Assembly (NCBI RefSeq): GCF_012849095.1
Contig: NZ_CP051680.1
Span: forward strand, 1,364,001 to 1,428,000
From: Cohnella herbarum
GTDB taxonomy: Bacteria > Bacillota > Bacilli > Paenibacillales > Paenibacillaceae
DNA: 64,000 bases
Direction of reading: 5' to 3'
Numbering within the stretch: the first letter of the stretch is position 1; each line of letters begins with the position of its first letter. Shown piece after piece: positions 26,316 through 35,140 of this stretch. The notes under the pieces are model-generated. The model was not told where the DNA came from, did not search any database, and saw only the letters and a list, made by a program, of their open reading frames with translations. A program made the translations under genes and the position numbers.

Positions 26316-26699
26316 TCAATTTACCTTGATATTATCTTGAAAACATTGTTCCCAAGACAAACAGTCGCATTTTACGCTGTTTGCCAGAATGGTTTTCATA
26401 CGGGTCATTTGTTGGATTTTCGCTTCGAGTTCGTCCTGTTTCCTCAAAGCCATCAGCCTCCACCTCTCGGAAGGTGCAACTTGCGAATCAAAGCCATCCA
26501 ACAACTGCTTGATCTCTTGGATTTGAAACCCCGCGCTCTGTGCAAGCTTTATCGTGTCGATCCTCCCAAAAATCTCAACTTCATACACCCTCTTACCGTT
26601 CTTGCGACGTGGCGGCTGAAGCAATCCGATCTGTTCATAATACCGTATTGCCGATGTCGTTGTACCGCTCTTTTCAGCGACCTTCCCGATGGATAACAT
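26316..26699 (-). CDS. MerR family regulator next to arsBC
   Basis: 127 residues: a MerR-type winged helix (MLSIGKVAEKSGTTTSAIRY ... LLQPPRRK), a dimerisation helix and a C-terminal loop with C111-D-C113 and C119 (CDCLSWEQC). Such cysteines bind metals or metalloids in the family. It is read away from arsB, and a MerR-type promoter with a 19-base spacer lies between the two genes. It is therefore the likely activator of arsBC, replacing the usual ArsR. The effector is not proven; it could be arsenite or antimonite. Start: ATG after AAGGGGGG. Confidence 0.85.
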   Translation of the reverse strand: MLSIGKVAEKSGTTTSAIRYYEQIGLLQPPRRKNGKRVYEVEIFGRIDTIKLAQSAGFQIQEIKQLLDGFDSQVAPSERWRLMALRKQDELEAKIQQMTRMKTILANSVKCDCLSWEQCFQDNIKVN

Positions 26700-26711
26700 G
26701 GGAATCCCCCC

Positions 26712-26742
26712 TTGACTTCAAGTTAACTTTAAGTGATAGACT
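26712..26742 (+). promoter_or_regulatory. MerR-type promoter and operator of arsBC
   Basis: -35 TTGACT (26712-26717) and -10 TAGACT (26737-26742) are 19 bases apart, the long spacer typical of MerR-activated promoters. The spacer contains the dyad ACTTCAAGTTAACTTTAAGT (26715-26734), 18 of 20 bases symmetric. Confidence 0.75.
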
Positions 26743-26793
26743 TTTTTCAAGCATACAATATCCATCAATTTGGGACAACTTAGGGGTGGGTTC

Positions 26794-28083
26794 ATGATCG
26801 TTGCTTTAGGAATTTTCATCGTTACTTTGATTTTTGTGATTTGGCAGCCTCGCGGTCTTAACATCGGATGGTCTGCATGCGTAGGCGCTATCCTTGCATT
26901 GATCTTCGGAGTCGTGAATTTGAATGATGTTTGGGCAGTTACTCAGATCGTTTGGAACGCTACGCTTACTTTCGTTGCCGTTATATTAATTTCGTTAGTT
27001 TTGGACGTGATCGGGTTTTTCGAATGGGCGGCGCTTCATATGGCCCGGTTTGCCAAAGGCAACGGAAACCTAATGTTCGTTTACGTCATTTTGCTTAGCG
27101 CTGCGGTAGCGGCTTTTTTTGCTAACGATGGAGCTGCGCTAATTCTAACTCCGATCGTTTTGTCCATGGTCAGAGCTCTGAAATTCGATGAACGAATGAT
27201 TCTCCCCTATGTTATGGCAAGCGGGTTTATTTCGGATACCGCCTCCCTGCCTCTCGTCGTTAGCAACTTGGTGAACATCTTATCTTCGGATTTCTTTGGC
27301 ATCGGATTTGCCGAATATGCCGGTCGTATGATCGTCCCGACGATCTTTGCAATTGCTTCAAGCTTACTGGTTTTGTACCTGATGTTTAGAAAAAGCATTC
27401 CAAAGCAATACGGCCTTGCGCAGCTAAAACAGCCAAAGGAAGCTATTAGAGACAAACGATTATTTCGGATTGCTTGGGGCATTTTGGCTGTATTGTTGAT
27501 TGCCTATTTGATGAGCGAAGTTATCAATGTTCCTGTTTCCATTATTGCCGGAGTAGCCGCGATCATCTTTCTTATATTTGCGAGGCAAAGTAAATGTATT
27601 CATAGCTGGAATCTCGTGAAAGGCGCGCCATGGGCTATTGTCGTTTTTTCCATCGGCATGTACGTCGTGGTTTACGGCCTACGCAACGTTGGTCTTACGG
27701 ATGAACTTGGAAAGCTGTTCGAATGGGTCGGAGATCAGGGGGGATTCGCGGCTACGTTTGGTGCTGGATTTATCGCGGCTCTTCTCTCTTCGACCATGAA
27801 CAATATGCCGACGGTAATGATCAATGCGCTCGCTATCCAAGGTACCCATGCAACAGGGCTTGTTCGAGAAGCTTTTATCTATGCGAATGTCATCGGCTCA
27901 GACTTGGGTCCCAAAATTACGCCGATCGGTTCTTTGGCTACTTTGTTATGGCTGCATGTCCTGTCGTCCAAAGGCGTCAAAATCAGCTGGGGGTATTATT
28001 TCAAAGTAGGTATTGTTCTCACTGTCCCCGTCCTCTGCATCACGCTGACCAGCCTTTATTTCTGGCTTATTTTTATCAATTAA
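26794..28083 (+). CDS. arsB: Arsenite efflux permease
   Basis: 429 residues, about 11-12 membrane helices, ArsB/NhaD superfamily. Family signatures: [39 protein letters not shown] and the late [10 protein letters not shown]. It extrudes arsenite or antimonite, alone by the proton gradient or with ArsA, which is not encoded here. The ATG at 26794 is preceded by AGGGGTGG; a TTG at 26770 is in frame but has no such site. Followed by arsC after 28 bases. Confidence 0.92.
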   Translation: MIVALGIFIVTLIFVIWQPRGLNIGWSACVGAILALIFGVVNLNDVWAVTQIVWNATLTFVAVILISLVLDVIGFFEWAALHMARFAKGNGNLMFVYVILLSAAVAAFFANDGAALILTPIVLSMVRALKFDERMILPYVMASGFISDTASLPLVVSNLVNILSSDFFGIGFAEYAGRMIVPTIFAIASSLLVLYLMFRKSIPKQYGLAQLKQPKEAIRDKRLFRIAWGILAVLLIAYLMSEVINVPVSIIAGVAAIIFLIFARQSKCIHSWNLVKGAPWAIVVFSIGMYVVVYGLRNVGLTDELGKLFEWVGDQGGFAATFGAGFIAALLSSTMNNMPTVMINALAIQGTHATGLVREAFIYANVIGSDLGPKITPIGSLATLLWLHVLSSKGVKISWGYYFKVGIVLTVPVLCITLTSLYFWLIFIN

Positions 28084-28111
28084 TGTAGTTAATTAAAGGA
28101 GATCTGAGAAA

Positions 28112-28534
28112 ATGATAAAACCGCTTGTGTACTTTCTATGTACGGGCAACTCCTGCCGGAGTCAAATGGCGGACGGATTTCTCAATGCAATCGGCAGTCA
28201 TCTTTACGAAGTGAAAAGCGCAGGACTTGAAGCGCATGGGCTGAACCCGAGAGCGGTTAAAGTCATGGCTGAGGTTGACGTCGATATCTCATCGAATACC
28301 TCGAACGTCATTGACCCGGAGACTCTAAATCGGGCGACTTACGTTATTACGTTGTGCGGACATGCCGATGAGCATTGCCCTGTTATATCCAATCGAAACG
28401 TCACGAAATGGCATTGGGGTTTCGACGACCCCGCTAAATCGACCGGGACGGAGGAACAGATCTTGGATCAGTTCCGTTCCGTCCGCGATGCGATCAAGAC
28501 TCGTATCGAGCAGTTCGTTCAACAGGGAAAATAA
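28112..28534 (+). CDS. arsC: Thioredoxin-coupled arsenate reductase
   Basis: 140 residues, low-molecular-weight phosphatase fold. P-loop nucleophile C10-T-G-N-S-C15-R-S, and the redox relay C82 and C89 ([12 protein letters not shown]). These positions match the pI258-type enzyme exactly, which reduces arsenate to arsenite and is recycled by thioredoxin. Start: ATG after AAAGGAG. Second gene of the arsBC operon. Confidence 0.95.
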   Translation: MIKPLVYFLCTGNSCRSQMADGFLNAIGSHLYEVKSAGLEAHGLNPRAVKVMAEVDVDISSNTSNVIDPETLNRATYVITLCGHADEHCPVISNRNVTKWHWGFDDPAKSTGTEEQILDQFRSVRDAIKTRIEQFVQQGK

Positions 28535-28543
28535 CAACTCATC

Positions 28544-28560
28544 GGTCATGATGCATGACC
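28544..28560 (+). terminator. Hairpin at the end of arsBC
   Basis: GGTCATG - ATG - CATGACC perfect stem, followed by a pyrimidine-rich stretch with TTTT. It overlaps the last codons of the convergent MFS gene. Confidence 0.5.
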
Positions 28561-29754
28561 TCTCTCCGTTTTGCTTCTTTTCTCAATAATAAGAGGGATT
28601 AGTAAAAGCGCACCGATAACAATCAAACCACCGCTTGCCGCATACACCGCCAGTAAGGAAAGCATATCCTTCAAATAGCCGGAAATGAACATGCCAATCA
28701 CCATCATTCCCATAAATACAGGCGTTATCGCCCCGGATACCCGGCCAATAAATGCTCCATCTGTGTTCCGTACAATCAGCGTCTGGATTCCGCCTTGAAT
28801 ACAAGGGTAAAATAAACCGCTGGTCACCAAGAGAACGATGGTCAGCCAAATCATCGTAGACGCACCTATTCCGATCGTGCAGACGGCGGTGACAAGCAAG
28901 CCAAACATGAGCAACCGCTGCGGTTTCACCTTTTTGGCTATCCCCATTATGGCTATTCCGCCAACCAACATGGCTGCCCCGTTCGCCATAACCAACCACT
29001 GCAGAAATTGTTTGTCCTGTCCCAATTTCTCGATGACAAGAAAGATCTGTAGCGGCTGAGTCAATCCTGAAGCCAATCCGACAGCCGAGAAGGTCAAGCT
29101 GAGTGTTTTTAAGGATTGATTGGACCCGATATAGCGCAACCCGGCCTTCAGCTCCTTCATGAAGCTGCCGGCATCGCCAGACTTCGCTTCCTCCGCGTCT
29201 CGAGGTAGCGATGATAATATAAATGAAGAACCTAGGAACAGAACTGCCGTCAGGATCAGAGATACTTTAATTCCAAACTGTATGAAAATAAACGTACCGA
29301 TGACCGGACCCAAAACCATAAAGACAGCGATAAGAGTTTGGGACATCGCCATCGCGCCCTGCAATTGTTCGCCTGGCACATGGCGCTTATACAATTTCAT
29401 GGCCGAAGGCTGAGAAAATTGTGACAGGCTGGCGGAAACGAACGATCCGATGAGAAGTGCGACCCATCCACCATTCATGATGGCAAGAAGTACGGCCACA
29501 ACGGACAAGGAAGACAACAGATCGCTCCGTACCATTGTCCGCTTCGGCCGCCATCGGTCGGCTAACGTTCCGCCAATAAGACCGAATAGAAAGATCGGAG
29601 CGAATTCCGCAACCGAAATCAGCGATATATAAACAGGATTATTATTCGTCAGATCAGTAACATAAAGTAATACGGCATAATTTCGGATCCAAATTCCCAA
29701 CTGCAGCAGCACACGGGAGAAGATAATAGTTCGAATATAACGATTGGAAAACAT
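28546..29754 (-). CDS. MFS transporter
   Basis: 402 residues, 12 predicted membrane helices, with the loop motif GGTLADRWRPKRTM between helices 2 and 3. The shape (MFS_3/enterobactin exporter-like, short loops) suggests a drug or siderophore exporter, but the substrate is unknown. It converges on arsC. Upstream lies an array of TTACTAA-type direct repeats, so expression is probably under a dedicated repressor not encoded next to it. Confidence 0.85.
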   Translation of the reverse strand: MFSNRYIRTIIFSRVLLQLGIWIRNYAVLLYVTDLTNNNPVYISLISVAEFAPIFLFGLIGGTLADRWRPKRTMVRSDLLSSLSVVAVLLAIMNGGWVALLIGSFVSASLSQFSQPSAMKLYKRHVPGEQLQGAMAMSQTLIAVFMVLGPVIGTFIFIQFGIKVSLILTAVLFLGSSFILSSLPRDAEEAKSGDAGSFMKELKAGLRYIGSNQSLKTLSLTFSAVGLASGLTQPLQIFLVIEKLGQDKQFLQWLVMANGAAMLVGGIAIMGIAKKVKPQRLLMFGLLVTAVCTIGIGASTMIWLTIVLLVTSGLFYPCIQGGIQTLIVRNTDGAFIGRVSGAITPVFMGMMVIGMFISGYLKDMLSLLAVYAASGGLIVIGALLLIPLIIEKRSKTERGHAS

Positions 29755-29861
29755 TTTAATACCCCATATCCTCTAAAATTTTTTAACTTCGCGAAAATGT
29801 TCATGGATGGACAGACCAGAACGGACAAAGCGAGAATGCGATGTCCTCACCCCCCTTATCT

Positions 29862-29917
29862 GTTTACTAACTTACTAATTTACTAAATAACTATACGTAC
29901 TAATTTACTAAATTACT
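29862..29917 (-). promoter_or_regulatory. Direct-repeat operator array before the MFS gene
   Basis: TACTAATTTACTAAATAACT (29873-29892) and TACTAATTTACTAAATTACT (29898-29917), 25 bases apart and differing in one base. A partial third copy (TTTACTAACTTACTAA) lies at about 29862. The rest of 29,755-30,181 holds only the CCGCG-type hairpin at 29996 and GC-rich sequence without a gene. Confidence 0.6.
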
Positions 29918-29995
29918 GTGTAAATATATCTCGTGTTTCATCGTTTTGTCAATCTTTCGCCAGCGAAGCCAACTCAGAATGCCTTTTCGGCAATA

Positions 29996-30022
29996 AAAAA
30001 CCCGCGGTTTACGCGGTTCCCT
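29996..30022 (-). terminator. CCGCG-type terminator, third copy
   Basis: CCGCG-GTTTA-CGCGG stem with a following T-run on the minus strand. It lies downstream of the oxidoreductase gene that ends at 30182. Confidence 0.55.
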
Positions 30023-30181
30023 TACGATTATTCTATTTGATCAGGTGTGTCCGTCTCCGAGCAAACTCCAAACCGCTCGCCCGCTTTACAAAGCCGCTCA
30101 AATCGTGCCGCTTCGCTGCAACAAAAACGGACCCTCGCAACCGAACGATCGCGACGGCCCGTTGTACCTCACGGCCTCGGT

Positions 30182-30799
30182 TTAAGACGACTTCACTTCT
30201 TCCCTTCGAAGCACCCGGATCGCGTAGTCGCGGCCGAACCGCGGCGAGAGCGCGGTCCAGAACGAACCGAGCGCCTTCTCGATCTCGCCCATCGCTTCTG
30301 CACCTTCCGTGTCCACCATGTCGAATCCGGCTTCTGCCCCCAGCAGGAAGACGGTTTGCTTGGCTTCTTCGTCCTCCCCGTTAATGAAGAGCGTGGCGTT
30401 CGCCTCGCCGAACCGCGGGTTTGCGAGCGCCTCCCACGTCGACGTATGGAAAGCCCGCACGACGCGAGCGCCAATCGCGAGTCTCCGCACTTCCGCGTCC
30501 GCCGACCGCCCGTCGAACAAAATCGTCGCATTGACGACGATTTTCCGTCCCAGGTCTCCCGCCTCCTCCAGCACGCGCTCGATTTCCGAGCCGGGAACGG
30601 CCAATACGACAATTTCGCCGAAAGCGGTCGCTTCCTTAACGGACGCAGCCGTGGCGTTTGGACCGATCGACTCTATCAGCGCAATCATCCGTTCGCTTTG
30701 CGGATTCCGCGAACCGAACGAGATCATGTGCCCTTTCGCCGCCCATGCTTTCCCTAACGTTCCTCCGATGTGTCCCGACCCAATAATAGCAATGTCCAT
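30182..30799 (-). CDS. NADP-binding oxidoreductase, F420-reductase-like
   Basis: 205 residues. N-terminal Rossmann motif GSGHIGGTLGKAWAAKGH with the NADP-type SRN after the second strand (ISFGSRNPQ). The family (NADP oxidoreductase, coenzyme F420-dependent-like) includes small enzymes of unknown substrate in bacteria without F420. Base composition is clearly more GC-rich than the neighbours to the left. It follows the MerR gene by about 50 bases and is its likely target. Start: ATG after AAGGAGATG. Confidence 0.85.
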   Translation of the reverse strand: MDIAIIGSGHIGGTLGKAWAAKGHMISFGSRNPQSERMIALIESIGPNATAASVKEATAFGEIVVLAVPGSEIERVLEEAGDLGRKIVVNATILFDGRSADAEVRRLAIGARVVRAFHTSTWEALANPRFGEANATLFINGEDEEAKQTVFLLGAEAGFDMVDTEGAEAMGEIEKALGSFWTALSPRFGRDYAIRVLRREEVKSS

Positions 30800-30849
30800 G
30801 CTCGCATCTCCTTCTTTTGAGGCTCGTACACCGGAACTTTCGATAACGT

Positions 30850-31245
30850 TTACGGCGTCCCGTCCAACAGTTCGTTGTACATTCGAATGTTGTTTTTCGT
30901 CCGATCGATCAGTTCGTCGAGTTCGCGGCGCTGCGTCTCCATCCGGACCAAGTTGTCCTTCAGCAGGACGATCCGTTCTCGGAGAACGGCTTCGTCTCCG
31001 TCATTCATCGACAAGCGATCGGTTACACAACGTTTCGTGCTCGTGAACGTCTTGATTTCTTCCAAAGACAATCCCAGCCGTTTCAAGCATTTCAGTCCGG
31101 ACAACAATCGGAGATCGTCGTCGTTAAACACCCGCGCTCCTCTCGGCCGTTTGCGTTGCGGCATGAGCAGCCCGATTTTCTCGTAATACCTGAGCGTATC
31201 GTGTCCGAACCCCGTCATCTCTACGACTTGACCAATCGTGTACAA
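30850..31245 (-). CDS. MerR family regulator
   Basis: 131 residues: MerR winged helix (YTIGQVVEMTGFGHDTLRYY ... GLLMPQRKRPRG) and a long helical tail. There is no C-terminal Cys cluster; a single Cys lies in the linker (TSTKRCVTDR). The start is the TTG at 31245, placed six bases after a full-length AAGGAGGTG; a longer frame to 31299 would cover that site. It is probably the regulator of the oxidoreductase downstream. GC-rich like its partner, so the pair may have arrived together. Confidence 0.85.
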   Translation of the reverse strand: MYTIGQVVEMTGFGHDTLRYYEKIGLLMPQRKRPRGARVFNDDDLRLLSGLKCLKRLGLSLEEIKTFTSTKRCVTDRLSMNDGDEAVLRERIVLLKDNLVRMETQRRELDELIDRTKNNIRMYNELLDGTP

Positions 31246-31474
31246 CGAGATCACCTCCTTCATTTCGCATTCTACATGCTGGAGTCGACTCCAGGTCAAC
31301 CCCGCGAAGTGATTTTTTTCGTTTCGGCTTGAATCGAGTTATTTCGTAATGAAACAGGCCGCCAATCGGCAGCCTGATTTTGTGCTCTCGTTCCCGTTAA
31401 TTCAATTTCAATCCCGACAACAACGTATTCTCCGCTCCACCGTTTTTTCCTTTTTTTAACTTCTGTCTGAACCC

Positions 31475-31502
31475 AAAGAAGCCGCGATTTACGCGGCACT
31501 TC
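31475..31502 (-). terminator. CCGCG-type terminator, fourth copy
   Basis: GCCGCG-ATTTA-CGCGGC stem just downstream of the cortex hydrolase gene, on the minus strand followed by TTCTTTGGG. Confidence 0.5.
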
Positions 31503-31582
31503 ATGAGATAGAGTTCTTGTCGACCGACACATGGCCGTGACAAATCAGATTAAGAGATCCTGAGCTCTATGTGGTAATTAAA

Positions 31583-32026
31583 TTAAAACGTATTGTATAC
31601 ATTTTCGCATTCTTCGGCGGTCGGTTCATAAAAACAGTGCTTCTTCCATCGTCCTGCCTGCGGCTGATTATACCATGTTGGCGGACAGGGACCGGGATTT
31701 TCGAACGTGCCTGGACGGAAATACCATAGGGAGTATTTGGCTGGCCAATTCCGCTCTCCATTCACGGCCCGTTGCGCTAGACGGCGTTCCCTATCTCTTG
31801 CGTTTTGATAGTACATGCCATGTTGCAATGCTTCGAACGCATGCGGCTGGTTGATCATCTGGGGAATTGTCCGGAGTCCTTTAAAGTCGGAGCAATTCGC
31901 TCTAATCCGGTTGATGCCAACATTTCCAACAAGGAGCATGCCCGTTTCGCCTTCGGTCTCAGCTTCGGCTCGAAGCAACCTTGCCAACATATCAATATCC
32001 TGTTTCCTGGCTTTTACGACTGCCAT
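31583..32026 (-). CDS. CwlJ/SleB-type cell wall hydrolase
   Basis: 147 residues, a single Hydrolase_2 domain with no signal peptide. The conserved acid-rich start is DIDMLARLLRAEAETEGETG (catalytic Glu), with VGNVGINRIRANCSDFK and SLWYFRPGTFENP further on. CwlJ-type proteins degrade spore cortex peptidoglycan during germination and are made in the mother cell. Start: ATG after AGAGGTGA. Monocistronic. Confidence 0.88.
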   Translation of the reverse strand: MAVVKARKQDIDMLARLLRAEAETEGETGMLLVGNVGINRIRANCSDFKGLRTIPQMINQPHAFEALQHGMYYQNARDRERRLAQRAVNGERNWPAKYSLWYFRPGTFENPGPCPPTWYNQPQAGRWKKHCFYEPTAEECENVYNTF

Positions 32027-32270
32027 TGACTCACCTCTTTAGATTTCTAGACTCCTCATATTGTAGGTGCGATGAAGCGGATGTGTTACTCAGGCAAAAT
32101 AGAAAGCGATAATAAATAACCGTTATGCGACATTTTTCTGATCGTTAGCTGTAGATGGAAACTAGGGAAGGCTGCAGGTTGGAATCGGTGCGATGCTTCG
32201 CGTATGAAGCTGGCGGGTAAAAAGGGTCTAAAAGGACCGGCCGATCATGCGCCGAAGGAGGCATTGCGAT

Positions 32271-33209
32271 ATGAAACCATCTACAGGAAAGCTAGATTTC
32301 GCACGTGATCTGTACGCACGATTCCGCGCGGACGACGTAACCTCGCTCGGAGCCCAGTTGACTTATTACTTACTGCTCGCCTTTTTCCCTTTCTTGATCT
32401 TCCTCGTCAGCCTGATCGGATTCGCTCGGATTAATCCGGACGAATTGATGGCCGATCTGCTGCTCGCCCTTCCCGCCGCATCCGGGGAAGTTGTGCGCGG
32501 AGTCGTGACCGAGGTGACCGCCGACCGGAACGGCGCCTTGCTATCGATCGGAATGCTAGGGACGATATGGGCCGCCTCCAACGGCGTCAACGCCATGATC
32601 AAAGCGCTTAACAAAGCTTACGACGAAGACGAAACGCGTCCATTCTGGAAGGTCCGTGCGATGTCCGTTGCGGCAACGCTCGCCCTAGGGGTGGTCGTTC
32701 TGTCCAGCATGCTGACGCTTGTGATGGGCAAATACGTCGGCGAATACCTTTTTCGAAAGCTTCGCTATCCCGAGGCGTTCCCGTGGCTTTGGGATACGGT
32801 CAAGTTCGCCGTGCCGCTCGCGGCCATGTTCCTATCGTTCCTGCTATTCTATCGGATGATGCCGAACCGCAAGCTATCTTGGCGCGGCGCAATACCCGGT
32901 TCGATCTTCGCGACGGCGGGGTGGGTTGTGTCGTCCCTTCTCTTTTCTTTCTATGTGAACCAATTCGGAAACTACGCGAAAACGTATGGCAGCCTGGGAG
33001 GCATTATCGTGCTCCTCGTTTGGCTGTATTGGAGTTCGATTATCCTGCTGTTGGGCGGAGAGATTAACGCGACCGTCCATTTCCGACGGGAAAGCCGGAT
33101 CGGAGCTGAGAAGGACCGGCGTCTGCGCCGGCCTACCGATGACCGCGGGACCGTGGAAGATAAAGTCCCTCCTGAGTCTTCTCGATCCCGCGCCAGCAAT
33201 ATCGTGTAA
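32271..33209 (+). CDS. YihY/BrkB family membrane protein
   Basis: 312 residues, six to seven membrane helices. Family signatures: GAQLTYYLLLAFFPFLIFLVS, NGVNAMIKALNKAYDEDETR and the late YGSLGGIIVLLVWLYWSS. The C-terminal tail is polar and basic. Function is unknown; once annotated as ribonuclease BN by mistake. Start: ATG at 32271 with AAGGAGG nine bases before. The leader (32,150-32,270) has two small hairpins but no riboswitch I recognise. Confidence 0.88.
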   Translation: MKPSTGKLDFARDLYARFRADDVTSLGAQLTYYLLLAFFPFLIFLVSLIGFARINPDELMADLLLALPAASGEVVRGVVTEVTADRNGALLSIGMLGTIWAASNGVNAMIKALNKAYDEDETRPFWKVRAMSVAATLALGVVVLSSMLTLVMGKYVGEYLFRKLRYPEAFPWLWDTVKFAVPLAAMFLSFLLFYRMMPNRKLSWRGAIPGSIFATAGWVVSSLLFSFYVNQFGNYAKTYGSLGGIIVLLVWLYWSSIILLLGGEINATVHFRRESRIGAEKDRRLRRPTDDRGTVEDKVPPESSRSRASNIV

Positions 33210-33305
33210 AGATATTCCTGGGGGAAATCCCAACACGAGTCATCGATAGCACTTATTGCGGAGAAGTCGGCTTGGGATCGACGCCGTTACACCCGATCAA
33301 GAAAT

Positions 33306-33498
33306 ACCTGTAAAAGTGCATTTATTTTTTTCTCCTCGACCCGAAAAGGGAGATTACCTGCATAAATACATTTATTGAGGCCGCTTGAACCCGTGGAGGG
33401 AATCAACGGGATAAAATTACTACAGAAATACATTTAATTGCCAAATGGAGGGCATCCTTCCTGAAAACAAATGCAGAAATGCAGTTACTCCTCGACCC
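33306..33498. repeat. Four degenerate copies of a short repeat
   Basis: ACCTGTAAAAGTGCATTTA (33306), ACCTGCATAAATACATTTA (33356), TACTACAGAAATACATTTA (33418) and a weaker copy at 33468. CTCCTCGACCC occurs after the first (33332) and the last (33488). They fill the gap 33,210-33,538, which has no gene. Confidence 0.5.
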
Positions 33499-33538
33499 TG
33501 TCTTTTGATATGCAGCTAAAAAGTTGGTTCCCGTATTG

Positions 33539-33949
33539 CTATTGTGTACTTTCGAAAAGAACTTGAATTTCATTTACTAATTCTTCATTATGAAGATAAT
33601 ATTTGCCTGAAATATTATTGTTGGTAAAACCTAGCTTTAACTCCTTATTCTCGAACAAAGAAATCCCGTATAGGAATCCAGTTCTACCTTCCTGATTGGG
33701 GTCGGGAATTAATATTTGTTTACGAACTTTATTAATCCAATCTTGTATCTGCTCCTGGTCCTTAAACGATTTGAGTTGACCTGTTGAGCCACTGCGAATC
33801 TCGATGTAATCAACTTTCTGAATATCACCAGGGTATAACTCATTAAGTTTTTTTGTAGCTAAATCAGGTTCAGGTACAGCTTTACTACATCCGAAAAAAA
33901 TAAGCATAACGACTAATAACAGAGCTAAAGGTGTAATCGTTAATTTCAT
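33539..33949 (-). CDS. Small lipoprotein of unknown function
   Basis: 136 residues. Signal peptide with lipobox IFFGC, then a compact alpha/beta domain (VDYIEIRSGSTGQLKSFKD, GFLYGISLFENKELKLGFTN). I do not recognise the family; similar small lipoproteins are common in Paenibacillus. The start has a very strong GGAGGTGAT. Monocistronic. Confidence 0.75.
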   Translation of the reverse strand: MKLTITPLALLLVVMLIFFGCSKAVPEPDLATKKLNELYPGDIQKVDYIEIRSGSTGQLKSFKDQEQIQDWINKVRKQILIPDPNQEGRTGFLYGISLFENKELKLGFTNNNISGKYYLHNEELVNEIQVLFESTQ

Positions 33950-34043
33950 AAAATCACCTCCATTTGTTGAACTAATTTAAGTAACGGAACCAAGCCAAAT
34001 AATGTTTCAATTACTTGGTAGCTACGCCATTAAAACGGTCAAT

Positions 34044-34128
34044 TCAACGGTTCAAACGACTATGATAGCTGTTTCCCTTTTTCAGAGAACAGAAATAGGT
34101 TTCATCCATTTCGACGGTGTCTTGAAAT
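34044..34128 (-). mobile_element. Possible IS1595-type transposase remnant
   Basis: A short frame reads FQDTVEMDETYFCSLKKGN, like the DDE-type DETY region of IS1595/ISXO2-like transposases, then stops. No ends or remaining parts were found. It abuts the RCC1-like remnant. Confidence 0.3.
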
Positions 34129-34245
34129 GCCAAGCCAGCCACTCACATCGCATTGACCATATTCACTATGCCCCGCAGTAACCACCGTACCGTCCGATTT
34201 AAAACCGACGGTACGACGCCAACCCGCCGCAATGGTATCTTTAGG
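34120..34245 (-). pseudogene. RCC1-like repeat remnant
   Basis: A frame without start reads DTIAAGWRRTVGFKSDGTVV, TAGHSEYGQCDVSGWLGI, the typical repeat of bacterial RCC1/alpha-tubulin-suppressor-like proteins. It lies directly downstream of the DUF6273 gene; such domains occur together in larger proteins, so it may be the remains of a fused or neighbouring gene. Confidence 0.5.
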
Positions 34246-34271
34246 ACACCGTCCTAGTTTATGATATATAT

Positions 34272-34985
34272 TCATGCACCATATTCCACTGTTTTCTCAT
34301 CTCGTGGAAGAATCAGAATTAAAGCAGGACGCACGCCGTAACCGTCTATACTGTTATTCCCATAACTGCGAATGCTGCGACTCGGGCCGACAAAAAACGC
34401 TCGCGAAGGCTTGTTTCCTTGTTTTCGCAGCCACCACCAGGAACAGCCGACTTCTTCGCCGTCTAGGATGACATAGTTGTCTTTGTTCGTTTTATTATAT
34501 ACATATAAGCTGCATCCATCGGACTTTCTCGTCTTGGCATAATCGGTTCCGACAGCGCGCCGCAAATCCTTGCCATGGATGTCGGATAAATCTTTGATCT
34601 CGGCAACGCTAAGCAGAAAGACCTTGTCATCCGTATCCGGGCAGCCCTCTCCGTTGTCCGTGCAATGAGTCGACTTTATTAATTGCTTTTCCGCGGCATT
34701 AAATGCGGCGTTATAAAATTCATCATTCAGCCACTCGCGCAAATCGCTGTCAACCCAAGTAATTTCCATGCAATCGCGCCACTTCAGATCCACGCTCTTA
34801 CCGTGATACCTCTTGCAGTCCAAAATATGCTCGCTCAAAACAAACAACTCGTTTCCTGAATTTTTAAGAACACGCCATTTAATAGCCTGATCTTTACCGC
34901 CCACAGACTGCGTATACGTGCCGTACGTAAAGAAATCGCCGGGTTGTAGATTCCGGTACGCTAAAGCAAAATGCCCCTTTTCCAT
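34272..34985 (-). CDS. DUF6273 domain protein
   Basis: 237 residues covering one DUF6273-type domain (FFTYGTYTQSVGGKDQAIKW, REWLNDEFYNAAFN, and the terminal GYGVRPALILIL). The domain resembles the sugar-binding-like modules often found at the end of bacterial surface proteins. No signal peptide here, and several Cys are present. Start: ATG after AGGAGG. The end is followed by RCC1-like and transposase-like remnants, so the locus has been rearranged. Confidence 0.8.
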   Translation of the reverse strand: MEKGHFALAYRNLQPGDFFTYGTYTQSVGGKDQAIKWRVLKNSGNELFVLSEHILDCKRYHGKSVDLKWRDCMEITWVDSDLREWLNDEFYNAAFNAAEKQLIKSTHCTDNGEGCPDTDDKVFLLSVAEIKDLSDIHGKDLRRAVGTDYAKTRKSDGCSLYVYNKTNKDNYVILDGEEVGCSWWWLRKQGNKPSRAFFVGPSRSIRSYGNNSIDGYGVRPALILILPRDEKTVEYGA

Positions 34986-35140
34986 TAAGTTATCCTCCTA
35001 GATTGTTCATCCCAACTTCGATCATATAACATTCATGCAAGATTTCATTTGATAGACTACGAATCCTTGTGTGGAGGCCCATTGATTATTATAATATTGT
35101 TGCAGTACTTTAGAGTTTGACTTTAAGGAAGGTGTCGCAG

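Noticed and set aside
30037..31046. Long plus-strand frames in the GC-rich part
   Set aside because: They lie opposite well-supported MerR and oxidoreductase genes; long antisense frames are expected at high GC.
32150..32270. Structured leader before the YihY-type gene, possible riboswitch
   Set aside because: Two small hairpins only; no conserved core of a known riboswitch class could be matched.
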